A DNA stretch of 64,000 nt from Streptomyces scabiei 87.22 (GCF_000091305.1 NC_013929.1:8680001-8744000), one strand, 5' to 3'; positions 40,511-49,575 are shown, numbered from the stretch's first letter. Notes: generated by a model not told the origin, from the letters alone. Numbers and translations: made by a program.

Positions 40511-43500
40511 TCAGCGGGTCTCCCCGGCGAGCCGCCACCGCAGATCGGCGGCGATCTCGTCGACGTACGGCGGGTCGAGCAGCGAGAGATGGTGGCCCGC
40601 GACCCGGACGACGGTCAGGCGCGGGCACACCTCGTCCCACCCGAGCGCCTCGTCCTCCCGCTCGTACGCGGGGTCGCGCACGGTGTGCGGGGCGGGCTCG
40701 GTGGCCCGGTAGAGCACGACCTGCCCGTCGTACCGGCCCGGCCGGTGCGCCTCGCCGATCCGCAGGTCCAGATAGGAGGCCCGTTGGTGGTCGAGGACCG
40801 CCGACGGGACGTCGGCCGCCCCGCTCAGAGCCCGCAGCACGGCATCGATGCGCTCGGCGTCGTCCTCGGTCGCGGCCAGCTCGTCGTACGGCAGGTCCAG
40901 TGCGACCCCGTACGTGTCGGCGACGTGGCGGGCGAAACCGGTGAAGTGCGCGCGGATCCGTTCGGCCCCGGTGCCCTCGGGACGGGGGAGCGGCCGTACG
41001 GAGTCGAGGAGCAGCACCAGCCGTACGTCACGCCCCGCGGCCGTCAGCAGACGCGCCGCCTCCTGGGCGACGAAGCCGCCGAACGACCAACCGCCCAGCA
41101 GGCAGGGCCCCTCGGGATGGGCGGCGGCCACCGCGTCGGCGTACCGGCGGGCCTTCTCGACGACCGTACGGGCCTCGTCGGCCCGCTCCAGCCCGTACAC
41201 CGGCCGTTCCCCGCCGAGCCGTTCCACGAGCGACCGGTACACGTCGGTGGTGCCGCCCGCCGCGTGGACGAGGAAGAGCGGGGAGGAGGGGCCCGAGGCG
41301 TGCAGGGGGTGGAGCAGCGGGTGGGGGCCGGGGAGTCCGGTGAGAGTGGTTTCCTCGGTGGCCGTCGCCCCGGCCGGCAGTGCGCGCTGGATGCGGGCCG
41401 CCGTGACCTCGACGGTGCCCGCGCCCAGCAGGTCGCGCAGGGGGAGCTGGATCCCGAACTCGCGTTCCAGGGCGGTGCGGATACGGACGGCCATCAGGGA
41501 GTCCAGGCCCAGTTCGGCGAGGCCGGTGGCCGGGGTGACGCGCGCCGCGGGGTGTCCGGTGACGGCGGCGATGCGGTGGCGGAGCCGGTCGGTGACCGAG
41601 GTACGGTCCTCCGTCCGCCCCTCCTCCGGCCGCGCCGCCAGGTGATCCCGGGCGGCGGCCCCGGCGTCCACGGCCCCGGCGGCGGACGGCTCCGGCGCCG
41701 CACCGCCCGCCGTCCGGTCGGTCCACCAGTGCCGCGTGTGCCGCCAGCGGGGTCCGGGCAGGTCGATGACGCGGCCCGGGGGCACGGGGAGCCGCAGCCC
41801 GGCGGTGTGCAGGACGCCCACCTGGGTGAGGAAGCCCGCGGCGGAGTCGGCATCGCGGCGGAGGGTGCCGAGGGCGAGGGACCCGGGCGCGGTGTCCGTG
41901 ATCGCCCGGGTCAGGACCGGGTGGGGCGAGAGTTCGACGAACGCGGTGTGGCCGTCGGCGGCGGCTGCCGCGACCGCCCGGTCCAGACGTACCGGTCTGC
42001 GCAGATTGGCGGCCCAGTGCGCCGCGTCGAACACGCCGTGGCCGCGCGGGTCGTCCAGCACGGTGGAGTACACGGGGACGTGGGCGGGTCCGCCCCGGAC
42101 GTCCGCCAGCTCCGCCGTCAGCTCCGGCAGCAGCGGCTCCACCTGCGGCGAGTGACCCGCCCCGACCACCCGCATCGCCCGCGCGGCCCGCCCCTCGGCC
42201 TCCAGCCGGCTCACCAGCCGGGCCACCTGCTCCTCCCGGCCGGTCACGACCTTCTGGCCGGGCGAGGAGTGCACGGCGACATGAACATCCGGGAAATCCC
42301 GTGCCAGGGCGTCGAGTTCGTCGTCGGCGAGGTCCACCACCGCCATGGCCCCGCCCCGCAGCCGGCCGAGCAGCCGGGCCCGTACGGCGACCACACGAGC
42401 CCCGTCCGCCACCTCCAGCGCGCCCGCGCACACCGCGGCGGCCACCTCGCCCAGGGAGTGCCCGATGACGGCGGCGGGCTCGGCGCCGTGCGCCCGCCAC
42501 AGCTCCGCCAGCGCCAACTGCAGCCCGAAGAGCACGGGTTGGGCGATCTCCAGGCGGTCGAGGCCGCCGCCGGTGGCCAGCTGGTCGTAGAGGGAGAACC
42601 CGCACTCAGGGGCCAGCTGCGCGTCCAGCTTCTCCACGGCGGCGGCGAAGGCCGGCTCCTCGGCGAGGAGCCGGCGCCCCATGCCGGGCCACTGACTGCC
42701 GTACCCGGAGAACACCCACACCGGGCCGGGCCCGAGGCGGTCCCCGTCGCCCACGACGACCTGCGCGTGCGGCTGCCCACCGGCCAACGCGCGCAACCCG
42801 TCGGCCAGTTCGGCCGGAGCGCCGGCCACGACCGCGGCCCGCACCCTTCCCCGGCCCGCGCGTCCGGCGAGGGTGCGTGCCACGTCGCCCGGGTGTGCGG
42901 CGCGCCCCTCGGGCGTGTCCAGCCAGTCGGCCAGCCGGGCGGCGGTGTCGCGGACCCGGGCGGGACCGGCGTCGGAGAGGAGGTGCAGGCGGGCGGCGGG
43001 TTCCTGTGCCGGGGGCGGGAGAGCGGCGTCGGGCGGCCACTCCTCCAGCACCGCGTGGGCGTTGGTGCCGCCGAACCCGAACCCGGAGACCCCGGCCGTG
43101 GCGGTGCCGCCGTACCGGGGCCACGGCTCGGCCTCCGTCACCACCCGCAGCGGTGTGCCGTCCTCCAGGGAGCTGCCCCCGGCGCAGTGCAGCGTGGGCG
43201 GGATCAGGTCGTGGTGGAGCGCGAGCACCGTCTTCACCAGTCCGGCCATGCCCGCGGCGGACTCCAGGTGGCCCAGGTTGCCCTTGACGGAGCCGAGCAG
43301 CAGGGGCTGGTCGGGGTCACGGCCGCGGCCGAGGACGGCACCGAGCGCGCCCGCCTCGATCGGGTCGCCGAGCGGGGTGCCGGTGCCGTGGGCCTCGACG
43401 TGGTCCATGTGCGCGGGGGAGAGGCCGGCCCGGGCGCAGGCGGTGGTCAGCAGGGCCCGTTGGGCGGCCGGGTTGGGGGCCAGGAGGCCGCCCGAACGGC

Positions 43501-44596
43501 CGTCGGAGTTGACGGCGGTGGCCCGCACGACGGCGAGGATCCGGTCGCCGTCCCGCTCGGCGTCGCAGAGCCGTTTCAGCAGGACGGCCGCGCACCCCTC
43601 GCCCCGGCCGATCCCGTCGGCGGCCGCCGAGAACGGCTTGCACCGCCCGTCGGGTGCGAGGGCGCCCGCCCGCCGGAACGCGACCGTGACGGCCGGGGAG
43701 AGCACCAGGTTGACCCCGGCGGCGATCGCGAGGTCGCTCTCGCCCGTGCGCAGGCTGACACAGGCGTGGTGCACGGCCACCAGCGACGACGAACAGGCGG
43801 TGTCGACGGCCATGCTCGGCCCGCGCGTGTCCAGGACGTACGCCAGCCGCCCCGCCGTCACGCTCAGCGCCCCGCCGGCCGGCGCCCAGGGGTCGACGGC
43901 GGCCGGATCGGCGCCGGTGAGCTGCCCGTAGTCGGACGCGGAGACCCCGACGAAGACACCGGTGGCGCTGCCCGAGAGGGACGCGGCCGGGACGGCGGCA
44001 TGATCGAGCGTCTCGTGGACCACCTCCAGCAGGATCCGCTGCTGCGGGTCCATCACCGCGGCCTCGCGCGGGGTGATCCGGAAGAAGTCCGCGTCGAACC
44101 CGGCGATGTCGTCCAGGTAGCCGCCGAAGGGGAGCGCGTCGGCGGGCGGGTACGGCGTGAAGTCCCGCCAGCGGTCCTCCGGGACCCGCCGGATCGCGTC
44201 GACGCCGTCGAGGAGCGCCCGCCAGTACTCCGCCGGCCCGCGCACACCTCCGGGCAGCCGGCAGCCGACCCCGACCACCGCGACCGGTTCGCCGGGCGAC
44301 ACGGGAGCCCCCGGGGGCGGGCCCGGAGCGGAGGCGGGGTCCGTCCGCGTACCGCACAGCAGCGCCACCAGCGCGTCCCCGGTGGTCGCCTCCCACAGCA
44401 GCGTCGCCGGCAGCTCCCGGCCCGTCGCCCGGGACAGCTCCCCGGCGAGGGCGACCGCCTCCCGCGAGGACATGCCGAGATCCGCGAGCGGCCGGTCCAT
44501 CGGCACGTCCGCGGCGGCCGTGCCGCCCCAGAGGGCCACCCGCTCGGCGATCAGCCGCCGCAGCCCGCCCGCCGCGCCGTCCCCGACGGCCCTCAT
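40511..44596 (-). CDS. Type I polyketide synthase, ACP-KS-AT-ACP-TE (Pks13-like)
   Basis: A 1361-residue condensing enzyme. N-terminal ACP about 15-82, carrier Ser44 in LGMSSREAV. KS about 103-520, with Cys268 (DTACSS), His403 (EAHGTGTP) and His443 (GNLGHLES). AT about 625-905, Ser714 in GHSLGE, Arg739. C-terminal ACP about 1003-1072, Ser1033 in LGLDSLM. Thioesterase about 1105-1355, Ser1171 in GWSFGGF, with His1335/1336. No KR, DH or ER. This order is that of mycobacterial Pks13, which joins a FAAL-loaded acyl chain to a carboxyacyl unit in one Claisen condensation. The AT signature VGAGHS fits neither the malonyl (HAFH) nor methylmalonyl (YASH) type. ATG overlaps the FAAL stop. Pks13 is longer (~1730), so exact equivalence is unproven. 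Confidence 0.92.
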   Translation of the reverse strand: MRAVGDGAAGGLRRLIAERVALWGGTAAADVPMDRPLADLGMSSREAVALAGELSRATGRELPATLLWEATTGDALVALLCGTRTDPASAPGPPPGAPVSPGEPVAVVGVGCRLPGGVRGPAEYWRALLDGVDAIRRVPEDRWRDFTPYPPADALPFGGYLDDIAGFDADFFRITPREAAVMDPQQRILLEVVHETLDHAAVPAASLSGSATGVFVGVSASDYGQLTGADPAAVDPWAPAGGALSVTAGRLAYVLDTRGPSMAVDTACSSSLVAVHHACVSLRTGESDLAIAAGVNLVLSPAVTVAFRRAGALAPDGRCKPFSAAADGIGRGEGCAAVLLKRLCDAERDGDRILAVVRATAVNSDGRSGGLLAPNPAAQRALLTTACARAGLSPAHMDHVEAHGTGTPLGDPIEAGALGAVLGRGRDPDQPLLLGSVKGNLGHLESAAGMAGLVKTVLALHHDLIPPTLHCAGGSSLEDGTPLRVVTEAEPWPRYGGTATAGVSGFGFGGTNAHAVLEEWPPDAALPPPAQEPAARLHLLSDAGPARVRDTAARLADWLDTPEGRAAHPGDVARTLAGRAGRGRVRAAVVAGAPAELADGLRALAGGQPHAQVVVGDGDRLGPGPVWVFSGYGSQWPGMGRRLLAEEPAFAAAVEKLDAQLAPECGFSLYDQLATGGGLDRLEIAQPVLFGLQLALAELWRAHGAEPAAVIGHSLGEVAAAVCAGALEVADGARVVAVRARLLGRLRGGAMAVVDLADDELDALARDFPDVHVAVHSSPGQKVVTGREEQVARLVSRLEAEGRAARAMRVVGAGHSPQVEPLLPELTAELADVRGGPAHVPVYSTVLDDPRGHGVFDAAHWAANLRRPVRLDRAVAAAAADGHTAFVELSPHPVLTRAITDTAPGSLALGTLRRDADSAAGFLTQVGVLHTAGLRLPVPPGRVIDLPGPRWRHTRHWWTDRTAGGAAPEPSAAGAVDAGAAARDHLAARPEEGRTEDRTSVTDRLRHRIAAVTGHPAARVTPATGLAELGLDSLMAVRIRTALEREFGIQLPLRDLLGAGTVEVTAARIQRALPAGATATEETTLTGLPGPHPLLHPLHASGPSSPLFLVHAAGGTTDVYRSLVERLGGERPVYGLERADEARTVVEKARRYADAVAAAHPEGPCLLGGWSFGGFVAQEAARLLTAAGRDVRLVLLLDSVRPLPRPEGTGAERIRAHFTGFARHVADTYGVALDLPYDELAATEDDAERIDAVLRALSGAADVPSAVLDHQRASYLDLRIGEAHRPGRYDGQVVLYRATEPAPHTVRDPAYEREDEALGWDEVCPRLTVVRVAGHHLSLLDPPYVDEIAADLRWRLAGETR

Positions 44597-46341
44597 CCCG
44601 CGACCCCCGCCGCATAGGCACCGGCCAGATAGCGTTCCCGGGTCAGCGTCCGCGAGACCTTCCCGCTGGACGTACGGGGCACCGTCCCCGGCGGGACGAG
44701 GACGACGTCGGCGAGCCGCAGCCCGTGCCGGGCGGAGACGGCCGCGCGCACGGTCCGTACGAGGGCCGGTACGTCGAGGTCGGCGACCGGCACGCCGCGC
44801 GCGTGCTCCGCGACCACGACCACCCGTTCCCCGGAGCCGTCCGGCACCCCGAACGCGGCGAGCCGGTCCCGCCGCACGGCCGGATGCGTCTCCTGGGCCG
44901 TGGCCTCCACGTCCTGCGGGTAGTGGTTGCGTCCGTCGACGACGATGAGGTCCTTCAGCCGCCCGGTGACGAGCAACTGCCCGTCCAGCACCGTCCCCAG
45001 GTCACCGGTCCGCAGCCACGCGCCCGGCTCCGCCGTGACCCCGGCCGGTTCGGCGCCGAAGACGCGCCGCGTCAGCCCCTCCTGGCCCCGGTACCCCCGC
45101 CCCACGTTGGGCCCGCGCACCCAGATCTCGCCGACCTCGCCGTCCGCCGTCGCGGCCCGGGACACCGGGTCCGTGATGCGTATCCGCTGGCCCGCCGGCG
45201 TGCCGCAGCCGGCCAGCAGCACCGCCCTCGGGTCGTCGGGCCGTGCGGGCAGGGCCCTGCCCGCCGCCAGGGCGTCACGGTCGAGCGCGAACGCGCGCAC
45301 CGGGCCCCCGGGCCGGGCGGCACTGACGAAGACGGTCGCCTCCGCCAGCCCGTACGACGGACAGTGCGTCCCCGCGGGGAGCCCCTGCGCGGCGAACGCG
45401 GCGTGGAAACGGTCCGCCGTGCCGGGGCGCACCGGCTCGCTGCCGTTGATCAGCGCGTGGACCCCGCCCAGCCGCAGTCCGGCCTTCTGTGCCTCGGTGA
45501 CCGTCGCGGCGCAGTAGTCGTAGGCGAAGTTGGGCGCCGCGCTCAACGCGCGCGGGTGCGCGGCCAGCAGCCGCAGCCAGCGCGCCGGCTCGTGCAGGAA
45601 CGCCACGGGGTCCATGAGCACCGACAGCAGCCCGCGCACCACCGGGGCCGCGACACTCAGCACCAGGCCCATGTCGTGGTAGAGCGGCAGCCAGCCCACG
45701 AACGTCACCGGATGCGCGTCGGCACCGTAGGCGGCCAGCGCCTGGCGGGCGTTGGCGACGACATTGCCATGGGTGATCTCCACGCCGGCCGGGGTGCGGG
45801 TCGAGCCGGAGGTGTACTGGAGGTAGGCGAGGGCGTCGGCGTCGGGCACCGGGGCCCGCGCTTCGCCGGCCGCGGCGTCGGGCACCTGGTCGACGGCGAC
45901 AACCTTCATGTCCCGTCCCGCGCACGCCGCGCGCACCTCGGCGAGGGCTTGGCCGGTCGTGACGACGACCGCCGGGGACGCGTCCGTCAGGACCGCCGAC
46001 AGCCGGTCGCCCTGGCCGGGCAGACCGGGCGGGTGCAGCGGTACGGCGACCAGGCCGGCGGCGAGCGCCCCGAGGAAGGCGGTGACGTAGTCCGTGCCCT
46101 GCGGGCACAGCACCGCGACCCGCGCCCCCGGCTTGGCCTCCGCCGCGAGCCGGGCGGCCACGGCCCGCATCCGCAGATCCAGCCTGCGCCAGGTCAGGGT
46201 GCGGTGGACGCCCCGCGAATGCGGAGCCGGATGGTCGACGAAGGTGAACGCCCGGCGGTCGGGGGTGGTCTCGGCCCAGTGCCGCACGTACTCCGGCAGA
46301 CTGCGGAACACGGGCGCGAGCGGGGGGCGTCGGCTGTCCAT
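44593..46341 (-). CDS. Fatty-acyl-AMP ligase (FAAL, FadD32-like)
   Basis: Activates a fatty acid as acyl-AMP and loads it on an acyl carrier protein. The protein has 582 residues. Adenylation motifs: YTSGSTRTP (176-184), GWLPLYHDMGL (216-226), CPSYGLAEAT (327-336), RTGDLG (444-449), GRLKDLIVVDGRNHYPQD (460-477) and Lys561 in SSGKVSR. TRTP after the P-loop-like segment and GRNHYPQDVE are typical of FAALs rather than CoA ligases. The opening RTLTWRRLDLRMRAVAARL is usual in lipid-forming FAALs. The ATG at 46341 has GAGGAG upstream. The stop forms ATGA with the PKS, so its natural acceptor is very probably the PKS N-terminal ACP. Confidence 0.92.
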   Translation of the reverse strand: MDSRRPPLAPVFRSLPEYVRHWAETTPDRRAFTFVDHPAPHSRGVHRTLTWRRLDLRMRAVAARLAAEAKPGARVAVLCPQGTDYVTAFLGALAAGLVAVPLHPPGLPGQGDRLSAVLTDASPAVVVTTGQALAEVRAACAGRDMKVVAVDQVPDAAAGEARAPVPDADALAYLQYTSGSTRTPAGVEITHGNVVANARQALAAYGADAHPVTFVGWLPLYHDMGLVLSVAAPVVRGLLSVLMDPVAFLHEPARWLRLLAAHPRALSAAPNFAYDYCAATVTEAQKAGLRLGGVHALINGSEPVRPGTADRFHAAFAAQGLPAGTHCPSYGLAEATVFVSAARPGGPVRAFALDRDALAAGRALPARPDDPRAVLLAGCGTPAGQRIRITDPVSRAATADGEVGEIWVRGPNVGRGYRGQEGLTRRVFGAEPAGVTAEPGAWLRTGDLGTVLDGQLLVTGRLKDLIVVDGRNHYPQDVEATAQETHPAVRRDRLAAFGVPDGSGERVVVVAEHARGVPVADLDVPALVRTVRAAVSARHGLRLADVVLVPPGTVPRTSSGKVSRTLTRERYLAGAYAAGVAG

Positions 46342-46454
46342 CGGGCATGGCTCCTCACGTCGCGGGGACGGCTTGCGGGTGGTTCACGGGGACGCGTCAC
46401 GGGCGGCGTCGCCGGTGGCCGTCGACGGCGCGGCACACCGGGTCGAGGGCCCGC

Positions 46455-48065
46455 TCAGAGCGGGATGTTGCCGTGGCGGCGCTCCGGCATGGGGGCGCGC
46501 TTGCCCCGCAGGGCGCGCAGGGCCCGGCAGATGTGGGCGCGGGTGTCGCGCGGGGCGATGACCGCGTCGACGTAACCGCGCTCGGCGGCCAGGTACGGGG
46601 TCCCGTAGGTGCTCTCGTACGCGGTGACGAGGCGGGCGCGCAGGGCCTCCGGGTCGGCCGCGGCGGCGAGTTCGCGGCGGTGCAGGACACCCACCGCGCC
46701 CTCGGCGCCCATGACCGCGATCCGGGCGGTGGGCCAGGCCAGGTTGATGTCGGCGCCGAGATGCTTGGACCCCATCACCGCGTAGCCGCCGCCGTACGCC
46801 TTGCGCACCACCACCGTGACCTTGGGGACGGTCGCCTCGGCGTACGCGTACAGGAGTTTCGCGCCGCGGCGGATGATGCCGGCCTGTTCCTGGCGGACGC
46901 CGGAGAGATAGCCGGGGACGTCGGCGAAGGTCAGCAGGGGGATGCCGAACGCGTCGCAGAACCGCACGAACCGGGCGGCCTTCTCGGAGGCGTCGATGTC
47001 GAGGACACCGGCCGTGTGCAGGGGCTGGTTGGCGACGATGCCGACCGTGGCGCCCTCGACCAGGGCCAGCGCGCAGATGATGTTCGGCGCGAACAGCTCG
47101 TGGATCTCCAGGAGTTCACCGTCGTCGACGACCGCGCGCAGGACGTCCCGCATGTCGTAGACCTCGGCGAGCCGGTCCGGCACCACCGCGTCCAGCCCGA
47201 GACCGGCGGGCGCGGCCCCCGGTGTGTACTGCGGGGGCCGCTCCGCGTTGTTGGCGGGCAGGTACGACAGCAGGTCCCGCACGGTGTCGAGGGCGTCCAC
47301 CTCGTCGGCGGCGAGGAAGTGGGCGTTGCCGTTGACGGTGTTGCTGGTGCGGGCGCCGCCCAGTTCCTCGGCGCCGGTGCGTTCGCCGGTGACCGTCTCG
47401 ATGACGTCGGGCCCGGTGACGAACATGTGCGAGGTGCCGTCCACCATCACGGTGAAGTCGGTGATGGCGGGCGAGTACGCGGCCCCGCCGGCGCACGGGC
47501 CGAGGACGACCGAGATCTGCGGGATCACGCCGGACGCCCGGACGTTGCGGCGCACCAGCTCGGCGTAGAGGGCGAGCGAGGTGACGCCCTCCTGGATCCG
47601 GGCGCCGCCGCCGTCGTTGAGTCCGACGACGGGGCAGCCCGTCTTCAGGGCGAGGTCCATCAGCGCGATCGTCTTCTCGCCGAACGCCTCGCCCATGCTG
47701 CCGCCGAACACCGTGGAGTCCTGGGCGAAGACACAGACGGGCCTGCCGTCGATCGTGCCGTGCCCGGTGACCACGCCGTCGCCGTACGGCCGCGGGCCGG
47801 CGCCCTCGGCGGGGCGGGCCCGCACGAACTGGCCCGTCTCCGTGAACGAACCGGTGTCCAGCAGCAGGTCGACGCGCTCCCGGGCGCCGTACTCCCCGCG
47901 TCTCCGCGCCCCGGCCGGTGCGACCGCCCGGATGCGGCGGCCCTCCAGGTCGGCGATGCGGTCGGCGGTCCGGTCGACCGTACGGCCGGCGACCGGGTCG
48001 GTGTCCCGGCCGTCGGCCCGCTCCAGCGCCCGCCTGTCCCGGGACGTCGTCACCTCTAGCGTCAC
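46455..48065 (-). CDS. Acyl-CoA carboxylase beta subunit (carboxyltransferase, AccD-like)
   Basis: Carboxylates an acyl-CoA at C2 using biotin-CO2 from an alpha subunit encoded elsewhere. Of two close GTG codons I prefer 48065 because GGAGG lies five bases before it; 48071 has no spacing. 536 residues. Family motifs: STVFGGSMGEAFG, LNDGGGARIQEGV, GPCAGGAAYSPA and VVRKAYGGGYAVMGSKHLGAD. Where propionyl-CoA carboxylases have Asp (AYGGAYDVM), this protein has Ala, so a bulkier acyl-CoA is possible. In mycolate loci AccD4 makes the carboxyacyl extender for Pks13. It is first in the minus-strand set; the gap to FAAL is 113 bases. TTGACT complementary to 48147-48152 is a -35 candidate. Confidence 0.92.
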   Translation of the reverse strand: MTLEVTTSRDRRALERADGRDTDPVAGRTVDRTADRIADLEGRRIRAVAPAGARRRGEYGARERVDLLLDTGSFTETGQFVRARPAEGAGPRPYGDGVVTGHGTIDGRPVCVFAQDSTVFGGSMGEAFGEKTIALMDLALKTGCPVVGLNDGGGARIQEGVTSLALYAELVRRNVRASGVIPQISVVLGPCAGGAAYSPAITDFTVMVDGTSHMFVTGPDVIETVTGERTGAEELGGARTSNTVNGNAHFLAADEVDALDTVRDLLSYLPANNAERPPQYTPGAAPAGLGLDAVVPDRLAEVYDMRDVLRAVVDDGELLEIHELFAPNIICALALVEGATVGIVANQPLHTAGVLDIDASEKAARFVRFCDAFGIPLLTFADVPGYLSGVRQEQAGIIRRGAKLLYAYAEATVPKVTVVVRKAYGGGYAVMGSKHLGADINLAWPTARIAVMGAEGAVGVLHRRELAAAADPEALRARLVTAYESTYGTPYLAAERGYVDAVIAPRDTRAHICRALRALRGKRAPMPERRHGNIPL

Positions 48066-48230
48066 AGCCACCTCCGAAGTGGCTTCCGAATATGGCAGCG
48101 CAGGAGAGCCGGACCGGGTCCCTCACCGTTCTGTGTGCGGGAGATGAGTCAAGAGAGGCCGTTGTTCGTCCGTGGGTGACAAGGGAGGCGGGTTCCGCCG
48201 GCGGCGCGGGCGCCCGCTCGGCCCGCCCGG

Positions 48231-48794
48231 TCAGGACTCCTTGCCGCGGCCGGTCAGTGCGTCGCGCATCCGGTCGACGAGGCCGAGGCCCGGTGCGAGG
48301 ATCTTGTTGGCCGGGGGCTTGGTGGGGGCCGACGGGTGGGGGCGGGTCGGTGCCAGCTTCTTGGCCCGGCGGACCTTGTCGCCGAGGTCGTTCAGCACCT
48401 CGGCCGAACACGACTTCACCAGCTGCGGGAAGAGATTGCTCTCCTCGTCCCGGACGTGGTGCCTGATCTCGGCCGCCAACCGGGCGATCAGCCGGTCGAA
48501 CTCCGGGTCGTCGGCGGCACACCGCTCCAGGTCCTTCATGGTGCGCTCGGCCGCCGTGTGATCCGCCAGCTCCCGGTCGGCGACCGCGTCACCGTTGCGT
48601 ACGTGCCGGCGTACCGCCGGATAGAGATACGCCTCCTCCGCCACGGAATGACGTACCAGCTCGATGGTCACGAGATCGGCGTACTCCTTGCGCCGCGAGT
48701 CGCCGGAAGGCAATTCCTCGATCTTGCCGAAGAGTTCCTCCACCTCCCGGTGGTCGGTCTTCAGTTCCTCGACGACATCTCCACCGTGTGCCAT
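48231..48794 (-). CDS. Hemerythrin domain protein
   Basis: A 187-residue cytoplasmic protein with a four-helix HHE/hemerythrin bundle that binds a di-iron centre. Ligand-type residues appear in ELKTDHREVEELF, ELVRHSVAEEAYLYP, ELADHTAAERTMKDL and IRHHVRDEESNLFP. The C-terminal ~50 residues are basic and Pro-rich and probably disordered. Roles of such proteins include oxygen or NO sensing and peroxide handling. It is co-directional with the carboxylase gene 165 bases downstream, but the gap suggests separate transcription. Confidence 0.9.
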   Translation of the reverse strand: MAHGGDVVEELKTDHREVEELFGKIEELPSGDSRRKEYADLVTIELVRHSVAEEAYLYPAVRRHVRNGDAVADRELADHTAAERTMKDLERCAADDPEFDRLIARLAAEIRHHVRDEESNLFPQLVKSCSAEVLNDLGDKVRRAKKLAPTRPHPSAPTKPPANKILAPGLGLVDRMRDALTGRGKES

Positions 48795-48907
48795 TTCCGT
48801 CGCTCCTCACCCGCACGCCCCGGCCGGCCGTACCGGACCGGATCTCTGTGGAGGTCAGTGAAACCCTCGCGGCCCCGAATGCGTCGTATTGACGACCCGG
48901 TGAGTCA

Positions 48908-49546
48908 GTGCGCCGGGGGGATGTGGCCCAGGACACGCCCGTTCCGTGGCCTGCGCCATTTCCGGCCCGACGGCACACGACTACGTTGTGCCACGCGTTC
49001 CCCAGCTCCCACGGACGGCCCAGATTGCTCGCAGACCTCTCCCCGCTCATAGCGGCGACCACCCAATGGCTGACGCGTGCCTACCCGGCCGGCGGCGGCG
49101 CCCTGGACGGCGCCCTCTGCGAGGCACAGGCCCGCCAGGCCGTCACCGTGGCCGCGTGGCTGCGCTACCCCACGCCGACGGACGCCGCGCTCGTCGGGAT
49201 GGCCGGACCGGGCGGCACCGCCCGGCTCGACTGGATCACCGGCTTCGACGAACACCTCACCCCGGACGAGTACGCCTGGCGGACCTGGGTCGACGAGGTC
49301 GTCGCCAGCTGGGCGGCCTGTCTGCTCGCCGACCCCGGCCTGGCCCACGCCGCCGTGGCCGCCCTCGCCGGCTCCCCGCACACCACCGGCTCACCCGCCG
49401 CTTTCCGCCGCCTCCTCACCCCCGACGAACTCGACCGACGGGCCGCCGCGCTGCTGCGCCACCCGGACCTCCTGGCCCCCGTGGTGACGTTGCACCACGC
49501 CGACCTGGTCCACACGTTGAGGCCCGGGCGGGCCCTGACGGCCTGA
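48908..49546 (+). CDS. Hypothetical protein
   Basis: A gene I do not recognise. The longest frame starts at a GTG (48908) and gives 212 residues, but the first ~35 codons have weak third-position bias. A TTG at 49022 (LLADLSPLIAATTQWL) is a plausible later start with GGACGG upstream. The rest is strongly coding-like, helical, rich in Ala, Leu and Trp (ITGFDEHLTPDEYAWRTWV), without signal peptide or clear membrane helix. It is divergent from the hemerythrin gene and convergent with a secreted esterase. Confidence 0.6.
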   Translation: MRRGDVAQDTPVPWPAPFPARRHTTTLCHAFPSSHGRPRLLADLSPLIAATTQWLTRAYPAGGGALDGALCEAQARQAVTVAAWLRYPTPTDAALVGMAGPGGTARLDWITGFDEHLTPDEYAWRTWVDEVVASWAACLLADPGLAHAAVAALAGSPHTTGSPAAFRRLLTPDELDRRAAALLRHPDLLAPVVTLHHADLVHTLRPGRALTA

Positions 49547-49575
49547 GCCCGCGCGGCACACCGCCCGGCCTCCCG

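Noticed and set aside
39530..44617. 1695-codon open frame on the plus strand across the PKS
   Set aside because: Antisense shadow of the PKS and neighbours: in very G+C-rich DNA the opposite strand often lacks stops. Its translation is Arg/Gly/Val-rich without any motif, while the minus strand shows all PKS domains.
40511..48065. Ordinary modular or enediyne/iterative antibiotic PKS cluster
   Set aside because: There is a single module without reductive domains, no tailoring, resistance or pathway-specific SARP/LuxR genes. The neighbours are FAAL, carboxylase and antigen-85-like esterase, which fit lipid condensation better.
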